A stretch of DNA of 64,000 nucleotides from contig JAFMSR010000002.1 of assembly GCA_022818135.1 (NCBI GenBank), forward strand, positions 53,971,743-54,035,742, written 5' to 3'. Both the position numbers and the translations under genes were made by a program. Source of the stretch: Saxidomus purpurata. Lineage: Eukaryota; Mollusca; Bivalvia; Venerida; Veneridae. Positions 24,458-36,600 of the stretch are shown here, piece after piece. The notes under the pieces were generated by a model. That model was not told the origin of the DNA and did no database searches. It was given only the letters and a program-made list of their open reading frames with translations. Positions within the stretch are counted from its first letter, which is position 1; every line of letters starts with the position of its first letter.

Positions 24458-24660
24458 TCACAAGAAAGGATTTGAACTCTGTTGTTGTGGTTGCATGGTT
24501 GTGGCCATTGGCATCAAAGGGGCGGGTAGTAGTCCCGTTGTGCTTGTCTGAGTAAACCCGCTACTGTACGCGTTTGCCTGTAACTGACTCATTGGGACGC
24601 GCACTGGAGCCTGTTGCTCAAAGGGGTTGGTAGACTGTGGAGTGGCAAAAGGATTATTTG
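24458..24660 (-). CDS. EPN: Epsin exon 8: NPF motifs and stop
   Basis: The acceptor is TTGTTTTCAG|CA. It encodes NNPFATPQSTNPFEQQ and ends SSNPFL-stop. Three NPF motifs bind EH domains (Eps15, intersectin), and the last lies at the extreme C-terminus as in other epsins. Confidence 0.94.
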
Positions 24661-27600
24661 CTGAAAACAAAAGAAAACTAGAATTACTAAGTTTTATTTA
24701 GACGCATGTTTCCCCATCTCTCTTGATATAAAAACCTGCTGGGCCGAAGTGATCCAGAGTTTGAAAATGAAGAGCGGACAAGAATGTATAACTTAAACTT
24801 TCAGGTTCGGTAATAATACTTGCAATTTTTCTATTATTTATGCTTTTGAAGTTATTTAATGTGACATCATTTTTAGGGAGTGCCTTTTTAAGCTGTTTAG
24901 TTCTAAATGTTGGAAGTCTTTAAACATCTTGTTAAGTTACATCTGAATTGCATGTAACACTAAAGCATGTAACACTAAAGCATGTAACACTAAATATCTT
25001 TATTTTATCTTCATCTTGGCTCAGGATAGGGGAAGATCAGAATCCCAAAAATATGTTTAAGAAATGCAGGAAAGGCATGCAAAACACAAGTTTCCAGTAC
25101 TATATGTTCATGTCTCCAATACAGTCAGACCAGGGGCTTCTAACACATTAACATTATAATAAGCTTTATATAATGCTAATTAGACAGAACATGGCCATTC
25201 AGGAATAATACTTCAAAATAGTTTTCTTGAAACAAAATCTGTACCTTTTTTACTGTTTTCATCAGGTTTCACGAGTTCATCAAGGTTCACAAGTCCTGAA
25301 TGAGTGCCGAGAAATTCCTGCGGAGTTTTATTCCTCTTTGGCTGCTCATTGGCTATAGATGACTGCATACCCGACATGTTCCATGGGTCCGTGCTTGATT
25401 CCCCTCCTGTATGTACAATAATCAATTGTTTATAAACATGAAATAAACAGGATGGGGATGAAGGGGGGAGAGAGATATGTTAAAATAATTATTTCCATAA
25501 AAACATGTAGACAAAACAAAACATAAAGGTTCTAGATCCTCTCCACCTTGAAAAATGCTTACTTCTTTTGCATCATTTAATGCTTTGTTTTATATGGGTA
25601 TATAACAATAATTCAACGAAAACAGACGGACATAATTATGATAAACTGAGGGACACAGCTATTTCATGTCATTCATGAACTTGACATATGATGACAACAT
25701 CACCAACATTAAGTGCATGAAACTATACCCTTGAAAGAACTTTACATATCAGAGAAAATATAATGCATTTCTATGATACATGTCTCAAGGGTTGACCGTA
25801 AAACTGTTGTATGTCCTTCTTTATTTCATATAAGTTACAACAGTTTTGTCGTCGACCCTCGATGTGTTATGGTAAGAGATAGAGGGTAACTGAGGTAATG
25901 AGTGGATTTCAACATAAATCAAACTGACACCGTAATTCTTTAACAGCCTTAGCTTTTGCCCTTAACAGATTCTGAACTTCTGATCTATATGTATTACCAG
26001 AGGGTAGGAAGTAAATGTTACGTAATGTCTGTCAGACTTCACCACATGGTTCTGGTACAGCCTTTCTTAACTTTGTGAAACTATGACGTACAAGATAGCC
26101 AAACAGTCCCAATAACAGACTAAACCCGTTCAAAGTTTTAACTTAAGTACAAGATCGAAGTTGAAAACAGAGAAATAAATACTGCTCTAGCATAGTGCCT
26201 TCATGTAGCATCTCAAGGATGCAAGCAGGTCACACCGCGACAGATTCTGATCAATTCAAAGTAAAACAAAATGTACGACGATTAAAAAGCTAGGAAATGC
26301 TTAAAGCTAGCTTTTTTTTTATAAATTACATTATATACCATACATACGGTAAATCTATCTGCAGAAATATGCATAGAAAGAGACTTCCATGCAAAACAAG
26401 GGCTAATATCAGGGAGAAATGCTTGTGTCAGACAGGTCGGGTATCAGATTTTACAACATTACAAGAATAGCCTAGCTGCAATTCAAGTCTGAAATCCATC
26501 CAAAATTGGCACACATATGTATGGTCTATCTATTAAACTAGCAATGTGATTCTAGAAAAAAATTGTGTTATTTGATCTACTATTGCTCTATCTTACTACA
26601 ATCTACAATTTTAGATTACTGGCAAAATATATTTACACAGAGATATTTTGCAGTTTTTTAAATCCTTAAAACAGAAAAGTAAAATTATTTTTGTTTATAA
26701 AATTCAAAATTCATGACTAGAAAATGAGGAATCGCATATGAATAATCCATTTGAAGATTTTGTCAATAATAGATGCTTTTCTCACATGCATAGGAAAATA
26801 GCCTACCAGTTTTGATGTACACATTTCAGGTAACACGGATCTACCAATCAATTTTAACTGACTCAAATGAAGAGTTATAAATTACATAATAGCAATTATC
26901 TATTTCTGCAATGTTGAACATGTTGTAATTAACCTCAGTTTTACATTAAAATCAGTATTGTTAATCTTAAAACAGGCAAAGCATGCTTCCACATAATTAT
27001 ATTGTATTTAAAACACCTCAACGCTTTCAGTTCCTGCATGCAAAGTTTTAACAAATTAGAGTGAAATTACACAAAATTGATTATTTCAAAATTTACTTTA
27101 CTGTTAGTAAATGAATCCAACTATTTGCACCATTTCTCTTTTTCATTTAGAGAAAATCTCTCAGTCAGTAAAAAAAAGAAAATAAGACTATCAGACTGTC
27201 AGTAGAAATAGAAAATAAGAATATCAGTCAGTGAGTAGAAACAAGATTTGAGAATATCAGTCAGTCAGTAGAAACAGGAAATGAGAATATCAGTCAGTAG
27301 AAACAGGAAATAAGAATATCAGTCAGTGAGTAGATACAGGAAACAAGAGGGCCAAGATGGCCCTATATGGCCCTATATCGCTCACCTTGGTACAAGTCTA
27401 CTTGCCTGGTGGAAGATCACTAATAATGTTATATATAATAGGTTTTCCTATATACCTCTTTGTAAAACAAGTGACCCCCCCCTTGGCAAGGTCAATTTTG
27501 ACCCAAGGGGCATAATTGAACAAACTTTGAAGAGATCTACTAAGCAATGCTACATGTCAAATATCTAAGCTCTAGGCCTTGTGGTTTCAGAGAAGAAGAT

Positions 27601-30600
27601 TTTTAAAGTTTTTCCTATATAAGCCTATGTAAAAGTAAGTGACACCCCGTGTGGGGTCAATTTTGATCCAGGGGTCATAATTTGAACAATCTTGGTAGAG
27701 GTCCAAAAGCCAATGCTACATGCCAAATATCTAAGCTCTAGGCCTTGTGGTTTCAGAGAAGAAGATTTTTAAAGTTTTTCCTATATAAAGCCTATGCAAA
27801 ACTAAGTGACCACCAGCGCGGGGTCAATTTTGACCCAGGGGTCATAATTTGAACAATCTTGGTAGAGGTCCACTAGCCAATGCTACATGCCAAATATCTA
27901 AGCTCTAGGCCTTGTGGTTTCAGAGAAGAAGATTTTTAAAGTTTTTCCTATATAGGCCTATGGAAAACTAAGTGAGCACCCCCGCGGGGTCAATTTTGAC
28001 CCTGGGGTCATAATTTGAACAATCTTGGTAGAGGTCCACTAGGCAATGCTACATGTCAAATATCTAAGCTCTAGGCCTTGTGGTTTCAGAGAAGAAGATT
28101 TTTAAAGTTTTTACCTATATAAGCCTATGTAAAAGTAAGTGACACCCCGTGTGGGGTCAATTTTGATCCAGGGGTCATAATTTGAACAATCTTGGTAGAG
28201 GTCCACTAGCCAATGCTACATGCCAAATATCTAAGCTCTAGGCCTTGTGGTTTCAGAGAAGAAGATTTTAAAAGTTTTTCCTATATAAAGCCTATGCAAA
28301 ACTTAAGTGAGCACCCCCGCGGGGTCAATTTTGACCCTTGGGTCATAATTTGAACAATCTTGGTAGAGGTCCACTAGCCAATGCTACATGCCAAATATCT
28401 AAGCTCTAGGCCTTGTGGTTTCAGAGAAGAAGATTTCTAAAGTTTTTCCTACATAAGCCTATGCAAAACTAAGTGACCACCCCCACGGGGTCAATTTTGA
28501 CCCAGGGGTCATAATTTGAACAATCTTGGTAGAGGTCCACTAGACAATGCTACATGCCAAATATCTAAGCTCTAGGCCTTGTGGTTTCAGAGAAGAAGAT
28601 TTTTAAAGTTTTTCCTATATAAAGCCTATGCAAAACTAAGTGACCACAGCGCGGGGTCAATTTTGACCCAGCGGTCACAATTTGAACAATCTTGGTAGAG
28701 GTCCACTAGCCAGTGCTACATGCCAAATATCTAAGCTCTAGGCCTTGTGGTTTAAGAGAAGAAGATTTTTAAAGTTTTTCCTATATCAGCCTATGCAAAA
28801 CTAAGTGAGCACCCCCGCGGGGTCAATTTTGACCCTGGGGTCATAATTTGAACAATCTTGGTAGAGGTCCACTAGACAATGCTACATGCCAAATATCTAA
28901 GCTCTAGGCCTTGTGATTTCAGAGAAGAAGATTTTTAAATTTTTCCTATATAAAGCCTATGCAAAACTAAGTGACCACCCGCGCGGGGTCAATTTTGACC
29001 CGAGGGTCATAATTTGAACAATCTTTGTAGAGGTCCACCAGACAATGCTACATGCCAAATATCTAAGCTCTAGGCCTTGTGGTTTCAGAGAAGAAGATTT
29101 TTAAAGTTTTTCCTATATAGGCCTATGGAAAACTAAGTGAGCACCCCCGCGGGGTCAATTTTGACCCTTGGGTCATAATTTGAACAATCTTGGTAGAGGT
29201 CCACTAGCCAATGCTACATGCCAAATATCTAAGCTCTAGGCCTTGTGGTTTCAGAGAAGAAGATTTCTAAAGTTTTTCCTACATAAGCCTATGCAAAACT
29301 AAGTGACCACCCCCACGGGGTCAATTTTGACCCAGGGGTCATAATTTGAACAATCTTGGTAGAGGTCCACTAGACAATGCTACATGCCAAATATCTAAGC
29401 TCTAGGCCTTGTGGTTTCAGAGAAGAAGATTTTTAAAGTTTTTCCTATATAAAGCCTATGCAAAACTAAGTGACCACAGCGCGGGGTCAATTTTGACCCA
29501 GCGGTCACAATTTGAACAATCTTGGTAGAGGTCCACTAGCCAGTGCTACATGCCAAATATCTAAGCTCTAGGCCTTGTGGTTTAAGAGAAGAAGATTTTT
29601 AAAGTTTTTCCTATATCAGCCTATGCAAAACTAAGTGAGCACCCGCGGGGTCAATTTTGACCCTGGGGTCATAATTTGAACAATCTTGGTAGAGGTCCAC
29701 AAGACAATGCTACATGCCAAATATCTAAGCTCTAGGCCTTGTGATTTCAGAGAAGAAGATTTTTAAAATTTTTCCTATATAAAGCCTATGCAAAACTAAG
29801 TGACCACCCGCGCGGGGTCAATTTTGACCCGAGGGTCATAATTTGAACAATCTTTGTAGAGGTCCACCAGACAATGCTACATGCCAAATATCTAAGCTCT
29901 AGGCCTTGTGGTTTCAGAGAAGAAGATTTTTAAAGTTTTTCCTATTTGTTGCCATAGCAACCAGAGTTCTGCATGGAATGGAATTCTTTGAACAATTTTG
30001 GTAGAGCTTCATGCAAGGAACATTCCTGCATAGTTTTATCAACATTGGCCTAGTGGTTTCAGAGGAGATGTCATTTGAATCAAAATGTTGACGGACGACG
30101 GACAATCATCAATTAGAAAAGCTCACTCTGGCATAGCCAGGTGAGCTAATGAGAATATCTGTCAGTCAGTAGAAACAGGAAATAAAAATATGAGAATCAC
30201 ATTTCCCTCAACTACAAATGCCTAAATGGGAAGCTGTTCCTTGTCAGTTTTAATGATAATAAACACTGAATAACTGCAAGCCAACCCCCTCCCTACACCC
30301 ACCTTATAATTAACATTGACTTGGTAAGAGACTGAAAATGGGAGTACAGTGGAACCTGTCTATTCCGAACCTGTTCGGACTGGAGGGTATGTTCAGATTA
30401 CAAAGGTGTTCAGAATACAAAGGTTTACTACCAGGGCAATGTACATGTATGTCTGAGGGAAAAGACGTGATTTTGTTAATGACTTAACGGAAGAGAAATC
30501 AACATTTCGGATTAGAAGAGTACGGAATAGCTAGGTCCCACTGTATAATTATATATAGCCTTATACTAAAGGATTGTCAATCTCTGTTTAGTCAAACCAT

Positions 30601-33600
30601 GCTAAAACTCTTGGTTATAATTACATATATATTCATGTATCCGTTTATTACTGACTAGCAAAATGTCAAAATCTGAGTAAGTATTGAAATAAATAAAGTT
30701 TTACAAGCTACAGGAAGAAAAAACATTAATATAAATAAGACGCAAGGCAACCATGTCAGCCACACACACACACATGCTACAGCACGAACGGCGTGAGCAC
30801 TGAGCCAGGTACCTGCCAGAGGATCGAACATGTCTAAGTTCTGACCAGAGGTTTCTGTAGTCTTGGCAGGTGACATTCTAGAGCTGAGTACGTCAAAATC
30901 ATCGTCGAGATTACTTCCTGTTCCATTGGTTGTTCCGTTTGTTGACTGAAATGGATCAAATGGAGATCCCCCTGTTGCAGTGGGTGTTTCCCATGGTGCC
31001 TGTTTTTGTTGTTGTTGCTGTTGTTGTGATGTTGGGGTACCCCAAGGATCACTTGATGGTTCTAAAGCAAATGGGAGATTAGATACTTTTTAAGCACATG
31101 CTGGCAGATATATGTATATAAATACATAACAATCCAAACTGGGTAAGACGCATGTCATATACTAGTGCAATACAAACACAAGTTGAGGGCAGCTTACTCT
31201 ACTCTTGCTAGTAATTGGCAGTTTGGGAAATGAAACCTGGATCAATTTACAGCTTGGTACAATATATACAGCATTTAAAGGAGATATCAGGGAATATCAT
31301 GGAGCAGTTCTCTATCTATTTTGCATTATGGCACATTTTGGTCTGTTGCATTATTGTGACTGTTCTCTATTGCAGATAGATCATATTCTCTACGGTAAAT
31401 CATATTCTCTATGGCAAATATATAACAGTTAAGTATACCCCCCCCCCCCTCAAACACAGTTCAATCTATCAGATATATAGTACATTGTTTTCCTATATAT
31501 ATAATGCAGTAGCTATAATCAAGTACATTTATACATTCACTGTTACACTGTAATTAGTACTAAGAACTTTCTCAACCATGTAATGAATTCTATTGTCAAC
31601 TGATTTTCTGTGAAGAACTTGATATTTCAATGGTAAATAGATAATAAATGAATTTGATTTACACCTCATCTGTCATTACTGGTACACTGGGTGAACCGAG
31701 ACACCTTTTCATTTTTGAGGTGGTAGGGGGGTCTTGCTCAAAGATATCATTCATGTTGCCTGACCGGGTATAAAACAATGATTGCTGGGTAACATAGCAA
31801 ATGCATTTTCCGTTATGGGGACGGCTGGGTGAGCCTAAGGCGCTTTTCTCTTAATAGCCTTATGCATACATTATCAGACATTTCAAACCATTTTTGACAC
31901 AGCTGGAATCAATGCTGCGGCCACAGTTGTTAACTAGACTTATCACTAAACATGATAAATACCCCGAAAGACTGCTTTATAAACTGAGGAAGTTCATAGT
32001 GACAAAATACCTTGTAAAAAAGACATATTTTCTTGGCAATAACTCTGTAATTTGTCAAGATAGACTTATGGTTCTTGTACACTGCACTTCCTCTCATTGT
32101 GCTTGACCATTGTATGAAGTTTGTATTGAATTCCAACCAGTAGTTTTCGAATTATGCTCCGGACAAGGAAAAGTAACAAAGGGCAATAACTCTGTAATGA
32201 GTCAAGATAGAGTTGTTATTCTTTTGAACTGCACTTCCTCTCATTGTGATTGACCATTATATGAAGTTGTATTGAATTCCAACCAGTAGTTTTCGAATTA
32301 TGCTCCGGACAAGGAAAATGCAACAGACCACCTGACTGACTGGCCAACCACTGGGTGACTCCTATATACACCCCCAAACTTCTTTTCCTGGGTATGAAAA
32401 CTATAATTATGTCCTGATCATTTTTGTGATATACATTGTACAAAAGGACGTTTCTTTCTCTTCAGATTATAACCTATTAGCAGGTAAATGTGAAGTCATG
32501 TTCAACAAGATATGGATGTATCACTGACTTACTTTGCTGTGCAGGACTGGACATGGCTGGCGATGACCAGGGGTCTGCTTGGGCTTGAGGGGCCGGCTTG
32601 TGTGCAGGTGACGCCCATGGATCATTGGTCTGAGGTGCAGCAGGCTGATGTTTATGAGAACCTGTAAACAAAACCCATCTTTGTACATGTAGGTAGAACA
32701 CAGTCAAACCTGGTTTAAGCAGCCAGCTTGAAAAGTGGTCCCTTACACAGGATGTCTGTTTAGGTCAGGTGTTTTAAAGCCAAAATGCCCAAATAGGATA
32801 CATTAGTGTTGGTTGCTTATAGCAAGTGGCTCCTTCATTAAACTGACTACTTACACAGGTTTAACTATACATACACCTTTGATAACTGCATTCAGCCGTT
32901 AAATTTGGTACATGTTTATACATCACGAGATTTAAAGACATCAAAATTAAATAGAATGATTCTAAGGTTTATGGTCTTGTGATAAGTACAGGAACGTTAC
33001 GTGGTTACTTATATCATTCTTCACTGTCTTGGCCACTGTTCGGAAGTGAAAATAACAGACCTGAGACAAACATGTCTTGACTATTATCGTAAATTTAAGT
33101 TGAAGTATATATTTATGATCTATTTGTAAAATTTTATGGAAAATCAATATCTTTGAAAGTATTTATGAAGAAAATGCACTGCATACACGTTTTTTCCGTA
33201 GGGAATAACACATAATCAATGAAACAAACTTTTCTTATTTCTACGTTGTTATTTACTGTTCAAAACCGAACTGCAATATATTTAATCATGAAAATAATGT
33301 AATAAGATCTTATCGCAATCTCAGATAAATCTACAATCAAATTAGACAGATGCTGATCATATTATTGTTTCCTTTTGTATCTTCAAATACAAAATAAGCC
33401 ACCAGGTTCATCTGATTACCGCTTCATTTGGCAATCGTACTTTTCTGGTATTAAGACTGATAGAAGATTACGCAACAGACAAAACACTGATTCAAACAAA
33501 TCATTGTTTTTCTGTCTCAGTGTAATTGCTACATGACATACAGAAATTCCTGTACAAAACAGATGTTTTAACCCTGATTCTTTTTTTGTTTGTATTTGAA

Positions 33601-36600
33601 CTGTAATGTTTCACTGTAAGCCCTGATAGAACAAACTGTTCCTGTATTATAATGCTTTTAGAAAATCTGTGCAAAAAAAAAACCATCCTGTATATGTCAA
33701 TTTTTTACCTGGTGGTGCAGGTAAAGAAGCTCCCCAAGGGTCACTTGGCGGTTTATTCGCTGGGGCTCCCCAAGGGTCAGTGGCCTGCTGTTTCTGCCTC
33801 GACTTGTCAGCCAGTCCTGCTAATGTTTGTGAACCCTGAAAACAGACACCATCATTTTCTTACAATAAAAAAGTTAAACTAGAATGACTTTAAGTTAACC
33901 ATAAATTGTCGGGCAATAAAACCAAGCAGAGCTATGAAAAATTCTGAAAAATTCATTTTTTTATAGTGTAAATCTATTGATTTTAGCACCATAATGTACA
34001 AGTTTTCCTGACTTCAGACTTAAGCAGGGATACTTATTTTCACATTTTATATCAATAAAGTGTAACCAGATACTAGGAAGGTTTATTTCTAAGTAAGGAA
34101 CATCTTATATATAATTATACTCTTAAATTTGCAGACAAAAGACTTCTGGGAATAAAGCAAAACAAAGTGGAACCTGCCAAAACCTTAGTTTACAGTCAAC
34201 ATTTTACATGATTCATTCTCCAAATTTTATATTTATAAAATCTGGACTAAATGAAAAATGATCTGGAGATAAAACAATACCTTTACAGTCCTTACTTCTT
34301 TTGTTTAGATGAAGGGAACAGATAATAAAGAAGCTTTGCCAAGTATGGATAACAAGTGCACTAGCAGAAAATGGGTAACAAGGCAGTATAAACTTGCTGT
34401 ACAATGTAGAAATGCAAGCTGAAATTTGTTCATTTTGCTGGACCTGTTGTTTTATTTAAGACTATTCAAACTTATTTCATTCTAACTGTTTATAACTTTT
34501 GCTTAAATTATTTGGTACCTGAATTTGTGACCACTATAACAAAGTTATACACAGTCAGTGAAGTTACACATTCACAACACAATGCTCATGCATAACATTG
34601 GCATAACTTATTGATTTATGCCTATATACATTTGTAGTCAGTATAAATTAGCATAAAAGTTAGTATCCAACTGTAAAATTCTAAATTCAATGTATACCCC
34701 ACATAAATGCTCCCACTCCAACCCAAGAGTTTAGTAAGTTTTTTCAGCACAAAAGTTTTTGGCAGCCCACCGGCAATGGGTCAACCTACCAGTAGTTGTC
34801 CCCTTTGCGGTTCCGTGTATTAAAGGTACTGTAGCACAGATATGCGGTCAGGTACTGTAAAGCGTAGATACGCAGCAAGGTATCTGCGCTGTAGTACTTA
34901 CCGAACACACACAGTAATCCTTATCAATATTAATTAATCAAATGAAAATAAAAGACACAAAACTTACTTTTATTGAACATTTCTTAGATTGCATTTTGGG
35001 TCTGGAATAAATGCCCTATAGGTCAAACTGTAATGCCCCTGGGGGCGTTTAAATGGGGGTATACGGTACACACTTAAAACACCATACAATATTGTCTCTC
35101 CAAGACGTCCTACAGTTAGCACTGCTCTCATAAAGAAAGCCAAAAGGGTTATCTAACAATAATAGGGCATGGTCACCTTGAAGTTTCTCAGCAAACAGCA
35201 ATCACAACTGTTCTACAACTTAAAGAAACATGCATACACAATATAACAACAGCATACTTTTGAACTAATCACTTTTTGCCCCGACTAGGTAAAATAGAAT
35301 GTGACAGACCTTCTGCACCTTTAACTGTATGAGAGAACTAGTTTGCACAGGAAAGGATGGAAAGGATGTCAGACGTACCTACCAAAATGTCATGGTATTT
35401 AATGTAGTCATAACAGACTAATGAGAAAAATGGCAAAAGCAGACTGACAAGACAAATTGCCAAGACAGACTTATTATACAAATGGTCAGGCAGACTGGTG
35501 AGACAAATGACCAAAACAGACTTACGAGACAAACGGCCAAGACAGACTGGTGAGACAAATGACCAAGGCAGACTGAGGAAACAAATGGCAAAGGCAGACT
35601 GATGAGACAATGAACAAGGCAGAATGATGAGACAAATGGCCAAGGTAGACTGATGAGTCAAATGACCAAAGCAGACTGACAAGACAAATGGCCAAAAGCG
35701 ACTGATGAGACAAATGGCCAAGTCAGACTGGTGACCCAAATGGCCAAGGCATACTGGTGACCCAAATAACCAAGGCAGACAGATGAGACAAATTGCCAAG
35801 GCAGACTGGTGACTCAAATGGACAAGCCATAATAATAGACATTACGTCAAAGTACAAAAGGTTTCAGCCCTAAAGCATAAGATAGTTTTCAACTATAACA
35901 AAAAGCAGCTGGGGACAGTTAAATAAATCTTTATAACTGCAGTGTAAATAATGTCTGGCTTGAAAATGAAGAAACTGCGATTTATTGTAAGAAAGCTTAA
36001 GACAGCATCTTGCACTGCAGTCAAATGTTCTTTATGTCTGCCAGAAAATTACAAATCAATAAAACTACAGGAAAATACTAGCTGAGAAAAGTAATCAGGG
36101 GGTAAAAGCAGCTTATCACTGGTAATTAACTACACATCACCTTTGTAAAAGGATGTACAATAACACAAGTGACAATCTCCCTAGAACCTTCAATCACTTA
36201 ACCTTAATGCTTTAGTCTCACACACTTCCCCATTGGAAGGCATTAACATGAACTTGCATGAAGTTCTCTTAAAATTTCAATCTAGAAGAGGTAAGGTCGA
36301 GACATTAAACACAGGGATTAGCAATTGGTTCAACTTTGGCAGTGACCTTGACCTGTGACCTTGACATGATTTTTGTGTAGAATTCACTTTTTCTTCTTGT
36401 TCTTAACATCTGTGTAAGTTTGAGTGAGTCTGGCATTAATTTGACCTCATCAACTTCCCCCTCCTGAGATACAGGCTAAGCTCGTACTTGTGACACATCA
36501 TCTTGTGTGACACACATGTGTCACATATATGTGATCTAATGTGAGATTCTCCATAGTATACTGACACATGAAAGATGGTCATAAAAAGCCAAAACTGACC

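Larger units (their letters stand above)
25407..30812. other. Epsin intron 6
   Basis: 5.4-kb intron. The left 1.7 kb is AT-rich unique-looking sequence. The right part is a minisatellite split by the large Helentron-like module array, followed by a Tigger-like MITE and a CA microsatellite (about 30758-30774). Confidence 0.7.

Noticed and set aside
35338..35817. Minus-strand frame rich in His/Cys/Leu repeats
   Set aside because: Translation of a 26-bp minisatellite with frame drift; inside epsin intron 3.
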